Source of the DNA: Drosophila pseudoobscura
Lineage: Eukaryota; Arthropoda; Insecta; Diptera; Drosophilidae
Assembly: GCF_009870125.1 (NCBI RefSeq)
Contig: NC_046683.1
Location: 9,734,001 to 9,798,000 of the forward strand
Length of the DNA: 64,000 bases
Direction: 5' to 3'
Shown: piece after piece, positions 12,301-24,700 of the stretch
Layout: each line of letters opens with the position of its first letter
Position numbering within the stretch: the stretch's first letter is position 1
Notes under the pieces: generated by a model
What the model was told of the DNA's origin: nothing
Seen by the model: the letters and a program-made list of their open reading frames with translations, nothing else
The model's database searches: none
Program-made: the position numbers and the translations under genes

Positions 12301-15300
12301 ACCGGGGACACCTCCGAGTACCCTGCCGCATGGCTGAGACGCTGCGCTGTGGGCAGCGGTGGCGGCACCAAATGATCCGCCGGCTGTGCGGGCAGGACTG
12401 ACCTTGACAATGCCTGGGCCGGGGTCTGGGCCTTGGCCTGCACCGTTATGGTTGTGGCAGAGAGCACCAGAGCCAGCGCCAGCGCCAGTGCGAGGCTGTC
12501 GGGGCCGAGGGACGCGAAGCGGCGGTTCAGTGCCTGGAATCGAGAGGAGAGAGGGGAAAATCCAATTAGATGTCAAACTTCACTTTCCAAGTCATAAATT
12601 CAAGCCAGAGACGCCAACGCTCCTAATTTATAGAGAGCAGGCGGCCGGACCGGGCCACCATTCGATCCGGTTACGGATCCGAACATGAAAAGCGCAAAAA
12701 TAAGCCGTTCATCCGGTTCATTCCTCATTCGATTCGTGGTTTCACGGTCACCGTATTTGCAAATCCAAAACAACACAAAATGTGAACAGCCAGCGGCAAT
12801 GTGGTAGGATCCACTCTATCACTTTTATAGAACCTTTTAAAAGTTAGGACCTTGTCTTTCAATGCCATTTTGAGTCATATTTTGGAATGAACGACTTAAG
12901 AACTAAGATCTAGCTATGAACAAGGTCCATAATGGTTATAGAAGAATATATACCTTCCATCCAGACGAATGCAAAATTATAACATTAAAACTTTATAAGG
13001 TTATAAGGGACCGTTCCCTATATTATTTTCTAAATTTATTAAGCCAATACCAAATGAACTAATCGACTCATAATTGCATTAGCATTGATGAGAAAACCTA
13101 TTCAATTCAGCAAAAGTTAATTCCAGAATGATCTTTGATTAAAGTTCTTCCACAAAATCTCTCTAAAGGCTCTCTCTAGGCTTATGCCTAAGGTCTAACA
13201 ATAGCTCCATAGATAGCTCCAGGCAATAATAATAACCTGGAAAACTAACACTCTATATGTTATATATTATAGTCAAAAAAAGATTCCATAGATAGTCCCA
13301 GCGAATGTGTAGAATTTGGCAATTCTGTAACCCAACCTCGAAAACCACGTTTGTTCTTTTTGATTGCCATATTTGTTCTGATATCTTTAGAAACATACCT
13401 TCAATGGTTTCTGAACTTGTTGCGAAATGTGGGCTCTTCCAACCATTCCAAAACTATACCAAGAACAAGACTTTCCAAAGACATCCCCCATCCACAATAG
13501 ATCTCATTCGTACCCAAAGTCGCATGCGATTTCCAATGATTGTCTCCAGGCAAAGAAGTCTCAACAACAACAACAACAAAATAACCCACTGATATGAGAT
13601 TGTAGGGCAGCGATAATGACATTCAAATTGAATAAAGACCAGCGTTCTATGAACTGATTACAGTACTGGCAAACGGACAAACAAGAGCTGACTAACCGGT
13701 GAAATATTAGCAGAGATAAAGTCCCACAAAAACCTGAGTGAGACACAGAACAGCTTTATGGGGCCATGGGCCGTTTATGGCCATAAACGAAAACGTTAAG
13801 TTTTCCACAAAATAATAATTATCTTGGAGGCCCAGCAAAGACCTCGGACCTCAGACCTCAGGCCACTTGAGACGGGAAGGATGCCTCTTGAGTCTTCTTT
13901 AGATAAATAAGCTTTGATTGCACAAACCTAGAAAAATTCCAATTGAATGTTCGATTGTATGACAATTTCCGATTCACAGGCCGTCGATGCAGAAGACCGA
14001 CTTTCTCCCAGGCACTCGGGGCGGGGTCACCAAATTGCTAATTAGCCGAAGGTAAATGGCCATCAGCTACTGCTGACCGCATCATCACTCTACCCATATG
14101 CCAGATACCAGATGCCAGATGCCACATGCCACTTGTTGGCGTCTCTCTGTTTGCCACAAAAACCCCAACAAAACGAGAAACCCCATCTCCATCTCCGGCT
14201 GGGACTTCCTCTCTGGTCATTGAATGGTCTATGTCCACCACTCCTCAGGTGCATCAATGAGCGACAATTTGCCATTATTTATGGCTGCCCCCATGGCCAT
14301 TGCCAGCTGCATCCCCCAACACCCCTGGCGGCTGGTCAGTAGTAGGCGAACGCCTACCGGCCAAAGTTCAACAGAGACCAGGATCGGAGTTTCATGGGAA
14401 CTGAATCAGAGTCTCTGTTGAGGAAGGAAGTCTCTCGCCTGAGAGGAAGGCATGGAGGCACTAAGATCTTTCCCCCAAAGAGGAGCTTCGAGATTGGGAT
14501 ATCAAAGAGTAGAGATCAATATATGCAGCCCTTGAGCACACATCTTGCACACATCTTGCAGCCCTGAAGTGCAGTCCTGGAGTGCAGCCCTGGAGTGCAG
14601 CTCTGGAGTGCAGCCCTGGAGTGCAGCCCTGGAGTGCACCCCTGACCCACAGAGAGAGAGAGAGATGCCACCCCCCGGGGCTATAGATTTCCCAGTCACC
14701 CAGTCCCCCAGCGACTAATTATGTGAAAATTAGCTCTCATTAATGTGAGTTATCAATAAGCAGCCCCCGAAAAACAAAAAAAAAACCTAATACGAAGAGA
14801 GCTAAGAGCCCAACAATGGGCGTTCACTTTCCCATAATTATTATTATTTTTTCCAGCTTCTTTCTTTTTTTATATTATATATATATTGTGATACTGCCAT
14901 ATTTGAAGCTCGAGCAGAAGCAGAAGCTCAACGTAATTCAATTAAGCCTCAACGACGGTATCAAAACAAAGGCCAATCCCAATCCGCGGGGGCCCAAAGC
15001 CCCCACTCCAGTGGCAGGCAGGCAGGCAGGGAGGCAGGCACTTCAGTCAGTCCACATGGCGATGTCGTTTGGGTTGGTAATAAATCGAGGTCGTCGCAAT
15101 TTGAAAAGAAAGTGAAATTCTGCAAACAGTTGGCAAACAAGCGAGCAGCTGACGGACGAAGAGAGGAGCCTGCCTCTTAGTCACAGTCGGAGTCGGAGTC
15201 GGAGTCGGAGTCGGAGTCTGGCTCTGGCTCTGGCTATGGGTCTGGATCTGGTCTGGCTTGCTCTGGGAAGAAACTTGTTTCTTCTCGGTTCGTGTCGATA

Positions 15301-18300
15301 ATAAAAGCAGCTCTGGCAGAGCAGCAGAGGAGCAGAGGAGCAGTACTCCTCCAAACATGCAACCTTGGCTTTGCACTTGAGAATCGCAAACGACTGGGAG
15401 CCGCCGCCATAAGGTTTGACAAATGAGCAGCAAACCAAGGGGAAGGGGGAAAAGGGGAAAAGAGCTCCACACGGAGCAGAGGAGCAGAGAAGTGCACGCG
15501 ATCCGACAATGTGCTTGGGAATCTTTTTGGGGCCGCAAATAAGCAAACCGCAATTGTTGTCGACGACCCCCAACATCCATGGGTCGTCATCACATATGAG
15601 AGACGACGACGAGAGCATCTTCTGGCCTCCTCTGTGGCTCTGTGGCAAAAGTGAAATTGTCGATAAAACCAAAACCAGGAGGGGACCCAGAAGGGAGGTG
15701 GGATCGGCAGCGACGGTGGCAAGAAAAACTGTCACAGCACGGCACTAGGTTTTCCAAACAACAAAAGCCACAGAAATTAATTATGAAAATATACATCGTA
15801 CTCATATCGCCAGTGCCTGCACCTCCGCCTCCCCCAGCGCCTCCCCCAGCGCCTCGGGAGATGTATGGAAATGGTTTTGTGGAAAAACCAACCAAGAGAT
15901 CCAACAAAACAAAGTAATGGCAGCAGCCGCCAAAGAAAAATACACTTTTATGGGGCTGGAAGTCGTCAGCGGACAGCGGACAGACGACGCCGCCGGATGG
16001 AGAGGTCTGCAGCTGGAGATGACAGCTATGCTCAGCCCCCAGCCCCCCCAGGGGCAGCCGTGAAAAAGATGCATCAAAAATATGCAAAAATATTCATCAA
16101 TTTATCGACTATGGCAATTTGGGAGATCATTCAAGGCGTCCCCATTCACGATTTCCATTAAATGTGGGTCATTGGTTTAGTCAGGATGCATCCTTATAGA
16201 TATTATATATATCTATGTCTATATAATATCTTAAACTTGTGGGAAGCATTACATATTTTGGAATAAGAACTTTTGCTTGTATTTGTGGCTTGTCATGGGT
16301 TAATTTCTGAAGGAAGGATCCCAAAGGAATTCTGCTTTTATGTTTAAATTATGTCCACATTTCACATCCCACACAAAAAGGTCTCAAGAATCGATATATT
16401 ATTGAATTTTTATTAATTATTGCCTATCTTGGGCCTGCTAAGAGATTCTTCTGATTCCATCAAGGGAGGATCTTGAGAATCATCCAAGGAGGATCTTAAG
16501 AATCATCCAAGGAGGATCATCCAAGGAGGATCTTGAGAATCAGTGAAGAAAGGCTGCCATCATCAGCATCCCATTAACACAGTTTCCCGCTGCAAATGGC
16601 AGGAAAGTGCATACCCATGTTTTTGTTTACATAATTTCCGCATAAAAAAAGAGCCTCTGCTCCCTGCCCCCCCGCCCTGGTGGCGCCACCATTTATCTAG
16701 AGCATTACGTTGCACGTTTCGTGCATGGGGATGGGGATCCATCACTTTCGCTTCGTTTCACTAATCCGAATCTTGGGAGAATCTTAAGAGCTTTTCCATG
16801 CCATGTGGAAAAACGTTTTCCCGGAAATGTCGGACAATCCGGTGGAGATGGAGATACGACAGGTGCGGATGCGCCTTCTTGGCGACAACATTTTCCATAT
16901 GAGATGGCACAAAACGTTGCGAGTGCTGCATGCAACAGAGATCGATGCGAATGTGGGACACAAGAGTGCAAGAAATACTCGGATGACAATCAATAAACAC
17001 TCACCCAACACTCGCAGCCCTTCTGTGACTCAAATGATGAAAACTTTCGGATTGACATTTATCGATGGAATGGACTTATCTCGTATGCCAGGGACAGGAA
17101 CAGGGACAGGTGTCCATGGCGTCATTTCGGGGAGATAGCCGATAGCAGATAGGTGTCTGATGGCCGAGCCAAGGCGTAGTAATATATATATATTAAATGC
17201 TCTGATTAGTTTTCGTTGACATTGGGCAGGAAATTGATAGAGACCACTATGTTGAAGGGCAGCTAGCACAGATTCCACTATAATTGTGGCTCTGTTGTTG
17301 GGTAAACCCATGCAGAACTGATAAATGGAACCCATAAATATTCAGTGCTCTAAAATGCTAGAATGGAGGAACACTTGTAGATGGAATACCCATGTGGCTA
17401 TCTGGCAGATCATCTGAAGATCACTGGTTCCTTTATCGCACCTTGAGACACCTCTAATATTCAGTGCTCTAAAATGCTAGAATGGAGAAACACTTGTAGA
17501 TGGAATACCCATGTGGCCATCTGGCAGATCATCTGAAGAGAACTGGTTCCTTTATCACACCTTGGGACACCTCTAATTGTGATGACATGGAAATTGTAGA
17601 CGCAGCGAAAATGAATCTCACCTCGACCTGTTAGGCGGCTGACACGAGCAAAAGAGCCATTGGCCTTGTCGGCAGATCCACTCGAATGTGGATAATTTAT
17701 GAACTGCTGCTTAATTTGATTAGCCATGCCTGTAGATTGTGTAGGGTTGTGGGTTGTGGTGGTGCAGCCACTCTTTTACGAGTATTGCCCCAAAATTGCA
17801 GACACATTTGCGAAATGTCTGTCATGGCTCCACGATGGTGCTGATGATGATGATGATGATGTACTCAACGCAATGCGGAATCAAGCAATTGTGACGACAG
17901 CACGCGAGTAATTAACAAGTTTTTGTCATCGCATCCATCGCATCCAGCAATTGTCTCATTTGTCGCGTAACCCCCTCAAAGCTGGCTCCAGATACACATT
18001 CGCGCTGTTCATTATAAACAAATTAAGGCAACGATCGCAGCCAATCGATCACTGGATCGATGCAACCATCTCTTTGCATAATCGAACACTCCGACTCCGA
18101 CTCCGCCCCCCCACAATCCCGGAAGATTAGATCCATTCATTCAGCGATCATTTAGCTTTTGCGGTGTGCCACTCGTCTGCGATCTGTGTATCGATTACCG
18201 ATTGATCTCTGGATCTGTCCTGATCCGCGAGACAAGGTCCCACGGTTATAATGTGGAAACAAGGAAAAGGGTATTGTACATCTGAAGAAGCACTCATTAA

Positions 18301-21300
18301 CAGTGGATAGCACATCTAATGGCAAACAATTGCGTGGCCCCAAATAGATGATAAACTCTTTGTAAATTATCGCTCCAAATGCATACCCTCGGACAAGGCA
18401 AGTGGGAAAGAGACAAGAGGTAATTGGCCCAAAAGTATGTCTGAAATGAGAGATTGACAGTGATATAGGTAGTAGGTAGTTGGCAGCCAGCCGTTCGAGG
18501 GCCGTGCCCCCCTTTTTGACCATAACGAGCTCCCACCAGACACACAAACACACACACAGATACAGATACAAAGAAAGATACGTATATCCAGATACAACAA
18601 TAAATAAAGACCGAGCGACCCGGCATTATAATACGAGTAATAACAGCAAAAATAACGATTCCCAGCGATTGCCAGCATAATCGGCGCATTGTGGACTTTT
18701 ATTGTCGCCCTACACACCCCCCCGTGGCACTGTGGCAGAGGCCCATCCACGTCCATGTGGGGGGGGGGTGGTGCTGGCTCCTATCCTCCAATTGGTGTGG
18801 TGTGACCCTGCGGAACAATAAGAAGAAACGCGAGCAGCAGCCCACCAAATGGAATTGAAAGAAAAAAGAAATGAAAGAAAAAAGAAAAGAAAAATAAAAG
18901 AGACGCCCGTGGAGGAGCATCGCGGCCGTCGCGTCGTTGGAGATGCTCGGGAAAAAAGTGAAAATTTGTCCGCGTCCAAAAATTATGCGCTTTTCACACG
19001 CGCACCGGCAGGAGGGGCAATTCCACTCCCCCCACAGCACAGCACAGCACCGCATTCCCCATCCCCCATCCCCTCTCTCAACACTTGCGTGTAATTGTCG
19101 TGTGACAACGCGGGCCTGGGGCCTGGGGCCTGGAGCTCCACTGGAACCCACTCCCCCCCGTAGAACCGGTCGTCGGATTGTGGATCGTCCGCTGGCCCCG
19201 GTCGACCGGCTCGTGTTTGCTTTAGTTTTCGCACAAGCCAAAAAGCCAGGAAAGTGCAATGCCAGTATGGGCCGGTATATGGCAACCGACCTGCCTCATG
19301 GGTTAGCGGGCACAGTGGGACAAGCACGAGAGAGTGCATATGAGATACAAAAATACGACCATAGAGAGATTTTTGGTCTAAAGAGATCTGAAATAAAATC
19401 TAAGAAGCATTCTTGAAGCAATCAAAGGAAGTATTGCATGGAAAGACGACAATTCTTGAAGCAATCTCGTATAAAATACATGTCTCCACATGAAAATATT
19501 CTGTAGATACCATCATAAGGTCTATTGTAATATACAGTAGATCTATAAAGCCTCAATAAATCGATAAATAACCCCCAAGAGCTCTACTTAATTCTCAGCT
19601 ATCATGGGATATATGATCGTGTGGATTTCTCAGCATTAAGTGAAAGAATGAGTCTCGAAGAACATGCTCCCATTCTCAGACAGCTTCAATGATCTTCTCA
19701 AGATCTGCTCTTCATATTGGAAATATTCCTAAGATTTGCCCATAGACCTTAAACCACTGTGCGCTGAACTTGGCTGTTGAAAAATGTTCAAAATTGGTAA
19801 GAAAAGAAAAGAAGAAAAAAAGAGGCCCCAACTCGAATGAAAACAAAAGTAAAAGTGGTTGTTGTAGCCTGGCTGTAGGTCTTATTGTTGCAACTCGGGA
19901 TCGGGCATGGGCATGGGTATGGGTATGGGTATATGTACCTATGGTCGCATACACTGAACAGAGTTCACTTTTGAATGTATGGATTTTCCTTTGTTTTTCA
20001 GCTGCGTGCCGTTTGGCTTTTCTTTTTCTTTTTTGGCGGGGGTCAGCTATAAAAAGTCGAGCACCTCCGTCTGCTCGGGCTTAAACAGTGGTGCCGCCCC
20101 AACAACCCCAGCACCAGCCCCCAGCCCCTAGCCACGCACCTGCTGGTCCATGCGGTAATTAAGATTGTTCGCTGGCCTAAGTGACGCCAATTAAGTTACG
20201 TCGGTCAGTCGTACTCTGCTACTCTGTTGGTGGGCCTTGTTTGACTTTTAACCGCTTCTGCTGCTCTGTTATTTATTTAGTATTTTAGAGGCATTTTCTC
20301 ACTCGAGTCGCTGTTTGCTCGTTTCCTCGTTATGCAAGTTCTGTCGAGGGGGGGGATATCTGGGTGATCTGTCTGTGGGAAAACAACGAAAAACTCTTCT
20401 GTTTCCCAGTGGAAGAGAAGATGTCTCTCTGGGCCTTCCTCCTCAATTATGAACGTCGGACGCCTCGAAGAGGCTGTGGCTGCCACTGGGACACTCTTTG
20501 TGGGACACTCTTTGTGGGTTGTGTTCAAATTGAAGTGAAATTGCAAACTGATTATTTAAAACTATTTTTTGTTTTGGCCCGTTGCTGCGTGTTCGGCCTC
20601 ATAAAGCAGGGCATTGCGAGAGATGCATATATAATATTTTAATTATAATTAAGTGTGTGGCAGCAAAGCGATTGTCGAGACAGATACACAGACAGTGGTC
20701 TTTTCTTTCTTTTGGCCATTAATTTTCAGATATTTACACCGTCCATTGCCTTAATTGGTCTCCACTGTAACACACTCTGCATCTGCGTAATCTCTAATCA
20801 CATACTACCCGTAAGAGTACGAGTTCGAGTACAAGTACGAGTATCTGTATCTGTATCTGGCATATGTATATTTCACAAATCAAATCTCATAACTGCTCCC
20901 GTTCAAACGCTCCATTATTACATATACCACGCAGTGGCGACAATCTGCTTGGCATCCAAAAATACGTTTTTGCAGGAAATGTAAATTTCTGATCAAATTA
21001 AAATTTGCATAATAAAGTTTCAATTTCTTTTGTCTGTTCGGGCGGAAGCGCTGCTTGTACTTTCCCCGAGATCTAAACGGAAGCAAATGAGTTGCCAAAA
21101 AAAAAGGGAGAATCGACAAAGAAGTCCCACTGATCCGAGGAGAAAGCAGAATACAATCTACGAAATATCAATCAAATCCTTCTTTAATTAAGAGCTAGGA
21201 ACCATTTGGTGGGGACTGATGGTACACCATCATTTGGGGAAAGGTTTTAGTCGAAAGGGTGCTATAGTTTAGAGATATTTAGTTGCATTTGGGATATACT

Positions 21301-23903
21301 TATCAACAAGCGATCACAATTAAGAGAGATTTTTCCCTATTCCGATAGCACATATACCATCGATCGAATCAGGGATGATATCCTCAATCGGAATTCCTCG
21401 AGGATTTCTTTGTCATACATCATTTGTTATAGATGATAGAACCTATAATAAAGTGTACTTTAGCATAACACTTTCCCCCATATGTGAGCAGGATAGAAAT
21501 AGGTTAAGTAAGAGATGGCATGCTGAAGCATTTTTCGATTGCGTAGTGCAATGTTTTTTGGTTTCCTTTCCTTCTACTACAAAAAAAATGCACTTGCCAT
21601 GGAGCTTTAGCAATTATATGAATTATCGCATCAACGCAGTGTTGCATTCTCCACCTATCGCTCTCTCTTCCCATCACTCTCACTCTCACTGCCTTTCTGT
21701 TTCTTTCTTCTTTAAGCGTTGACAGACGACCGAGCGGCTATAGCGTTGGGTAAATTAAAGTTCCATCATTAAAGGCGATTATATAATTGTGTGCGTGCCT
21801 CTCTCTATCATCCTCTCCCTCTCCCCCTCCCTCTCTCCATCTCTATCGCTGCCTCTGCTCCTGTGTGCATCTGCCTGGGAAGCGCATTAACCAGTCAATG
21901 ACACCTTAACCCCACAAACACTCCGGGTTCCCCCCGCCAACATCTGCTCCAGTGGTCACCAGACAGATCCATGCTTGGCTGCTTATTGGTTTTTACGACT
22001 ATGATGCATGCCCCCGAATACTCGTAAAAAAGACCAACGATTGTATAGTACATATGTATATCCGAAATAACCATAAAAACGCTGACTGACGAGACTGACG
22101 AGAGGCCAGAGAGTGCCGCCACATAAAATGCAATCCAACAATTACACAATTGGAATTTGCCATTGTACGATACAATAAAATATATTGTAGATACGAGTAC
22201 GTATTTTGGTTTTTGGTCATTTTTGGGTGTGGAATGGGTGGGTGGATGGGTGGATGGGTGGACGTCCAAAGACAAAAGCCCGACCAATTTATGCACCAAC
22301 TCTTTCGGATTCGTTACAATTACGTGGCATATTCGTTATGCATCTCGCGTGGTGGTTAGCCCCTCCGAAAATCATAAACAGATATTCATTCAGTGTTTTT
22401 TTGTGGATTTCAATTACAATACGGCACAATTATCCATACAATTGAAATGCACTCAACGCACCTGTTACGCCTGAGCCAGAGACAGAGACGGAGCCAGCGG
22501 CAGTGGCACCACCCATGGGGCCCCACCGAATGTATAATATATCTTTGGGCCTTTCTGGCCTTTCTGGCCTCTCTTATGTAAGCCATTTTGGCATCGATCT
22601 TCCACCGATTGGGCCACTCGTGATTGGCATGCCAATTGCCAGAGTCAAAGTCAGAGTCAGATCGTTCAGATATCTGCGATTGATAAGCGGCATAATGAGC
22701 GGCTCGTACCTCCAGGCGGTTCCCGTTTCCCTCCCCCCAGAGAGGCCATGGGAAAGGGCATCCATTGAATCAATATTTTACTAGAGCACTGGCTGGCTGT
22801 GTGATCTGCGGCAATTGAATGATCAAAGCGAAACAGATTCGAACAGATGGAACAGATTGATGAATTAGACAATTTGCTACGATCACCGATCCATTTGCAG
22901 CTCTCAGTCCCAGCCTCAGTTCCAGCCCCAGGGGGTATCCATGGCGAAGACAATGAACAATAATTAGCAGATTTGTAAAGTGATATTCGTTTTCTCAAGA
23001 TACATACATATCTCTACAGATGCGTATCGTTTGTTTATTGTAATTCCTAGACAAACTCTGAAGTTCATTTTGAAAGATTCTTAAGGGCTTGAATGGACAG
23101 CTTCTCAGCTACAGAATGCTCAATTTTTTTCTTCTATATATGGTTAAACAGATAATTTCTTGAGAATAGGATTATGTTCATCATTTATACATAAATCCTA
23201 CCATTAATCGACTCATCTTTTTCTATCATATGCACAAACGTTCTTAAACTTTAACTTTGGCTCGATATATCTTCAGGGATAATCCACCTAGCCCTACAAA
23301 TCAAAAATCCTGTAAAAGCTCATTCAATGCTCTTTTAACTCCAATTTTTTGTATGGATATCTGCCTACAGATGCCGAGTACCAATTATAAAAGTTAGCAG
23401 AGTCGTAAAATCGTAAAAAATATGTTGGGGGCACATTGCAACATCCAGCTATGAGGCAGTGATCTACCCATCCAGGCCTACAACCTATCCTTAAACTGAA
23501 TTTGATCTTGTGGAACGTACATGTACACTTAAGATATCTAAGATCCTTTGGTGTATGTTCTAGAACTTTATTTCTCCTCTGAAATTTCTAAACGATGTTG
23601 CACTTGAAAATAGTCCTACATCTCCATGTCTAGGGCTTTCCCTTTCCATTGTTTTTTTTTCGTTTTGTGTCTTATTTTTCCGCATCGAAAGTGATCATAA
23701 ACTTTATGGATGCTCGTACCTTACAAACAATTTTAGGCCTCGGAAAGGCTCGTAAAAATTCTACAAAGTCGCCGCTGTTTCTGTTTCTGTTTCGGGTTGT
23801 GGTTTGGGCCCTGGGACCCTGACCTACGTCTGTCTTTGGCACTCGTAAAACCCTCGTATCTTGGTGGCTGGTTTCGTGTGAACAAATTCTTGGAACTTAC
23901 CAT
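9384..23903 (-). CDS. Secreted Gln/Pro-rich protein, unrecognised family (4 exons, one very long intron)
   Basis: The main exon (12533-9893) codes for 880 residues and is followed by exons 9741-9605 and 9470-9384; donors, acceptors and phases agree (phases 1 and 0). The main exon begins in phase 0 right after a strong acceptor (CTCTCGATTCCAG) and has no usable ATG before its hydrophobic leader. At 23903-23901 there is GAAGAAGAAATG followed by the donor GTAAGTT, also phase 0. Joined, the protein would start MALNRRFASLGPDSLALA and continue as a clear signal peptide, 955 residues in all. Visible features: GFMTRVARWFGLGG at about 90-103, a CSLC motif at about 134-137, poly-Gln runs, TTT/PAP-rich stretches, a His-rich HSHSQSQ / HDHDD segment, and a C-terminal part with YTPDIFGLMGLSAYVP. 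I recognise no catalytic domain; an extracellular matrix or cuticle-associated role is only a guess. The exons from 9605 to 12533 are firm. The last exon and the distant first exon are less so. Confidence 0.65.
14558..14640. repeat. Short minisatellite, 15-bp period
   Basis: Five to six imperfect copies of a 15-bp unit based on CCTGGAGTGCAGCCC. The neighbouring CACACATCTTG duplication just before it shows the same tendency to small tandem copying. Confidence 0.7.
16462..16545. repeat. Short minisatellite of GGAGGATCTTGAGAATCATCCAA type
   Basis: Three to four units of roughly 26 bp built on ATCCAAGGAGGATCTTGAGA; one unit is shortened (GGAGGATCATCCAAGGAGGA). No coding frame. Confidence 0.65.
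17336..17574. repeat. 119-bp tandem duplication
   Basis: Two adjacent copies with a period of 119 bp, beginning AATATTCAGTGCTCTAAAAT at about 17336 and again at about 17455. They differ at only a handful of sites (for example GGAGGAACAC against GGAGAAACAC), so the duplication is recent. No gene lies across it. Confidence 0.8.
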
Positions 23904-24700
23904 TTCTTCTTCACTGACTGCTGCACTAGGAGTGCATACAGTTTTCCCAGGAAAAACTGCCGCCTCTGTAGCTGCGCTGCTCCTCTGCTGAAGAGAACCC
24001 TTCAAGAATGATGCTGTATCTGGCTATCTGTCAGTCCTGATCCTCTGTGTGTGTGGGTGTGTATTTGTGTGCGTTTTTGCTACCTGAAATTCTTGAGAAT
24101 TTCTTCAGCGATCTCCGGGCACCACTTAATCGATCACTTGACAGTCGCGCACTCGAACAAAAATACAAACAAAATTATTTCAATATTTAGCACACAATTT
24201 TCGTGGTTTTTTGTACACTCTTGTTGTGGGATACGGGGGATGTTGGGCTATGAGGGGGATGCTGCTCCCACGGATCGTTGATATATATATATATATATAT
24301 ATATGTGTGTATATCTCTTTGGTGGATCGCGATCCGTATCTCGATTGTTAACCGCACCGCAAACGAACACTGACTGACTGCACATGCGCGCAGGCGCCCA
24401 CGAACTGAGCGCTGCGCGTGGAAAATGCGGCAGGTAACGCGAGCCGAGGCCGCCACGGAGAGGAGAGAGTCCGCAGTCGCACAGCCGCACAGTCGTACAG
24501 TCTGGCAGCGTTGCAGAGTCGCAGAGAGAGTCGCGGGTTCGTGACGTGCCCCACCGTACCGACCATAGATGTACGTGAGCGCTCGCGGGCGGCATTCGCT
24601 CAAAGGCGACATGCAAAATGTTGCAAATATCTGTGACAACGACTCTGGGGCAGCATCGCCGCACGAAGATGCTCCCCGGGAAAGACACAGATATACAGAT
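23904..24700 (-). promoter_or_regulatory. Putative 5' UTR and GC-rich promoter of the Gln/Pro-rich gene
   Basis: Read on the minus strand, an island of high GC and CpG (about 24350-24660) is followed by initiator-like GTCAGTCAGTG near 24370. An A/T-rich leader-like stretch without coding potential comes next, then the exon ending in ATG|GTAAGT at 23901. A TA run lies at 24280-24304. This placement is inferred from base composition and the splice donor. Confidence 0.35.

Larger units (their letters stand above)
12534..23900 (-). other. Putative 11.4-kb first intron, otherwise empty of coding exons
   Basis: No stretch here has convincing coding character on either strand; open frames are short and broken by simple sequence. 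It holds small tandem repeats (listed separately at 14558, 16462 and 17336), a GGAGTC run near 15184-15215, GGGCAT/GGGTAT steps near 19906-19935 and GGATGGGT steps near 22231-22262. On + at about 20048-20056 there is a good TATA-like CTATAAAAAG, with no obvious gene after it. If the first-exon model is wrong, this is simply intergenic DNA. Confidence 0.4.

Noticed and set aside
20047-20060. TATA-like CTATAAAAAG on + at 20 kb as a promoter of a separate gene
   Set aside because: No coding exon or polyadenylation signal follows within a few kb that would support a transcript; recorded only in the intron entry.
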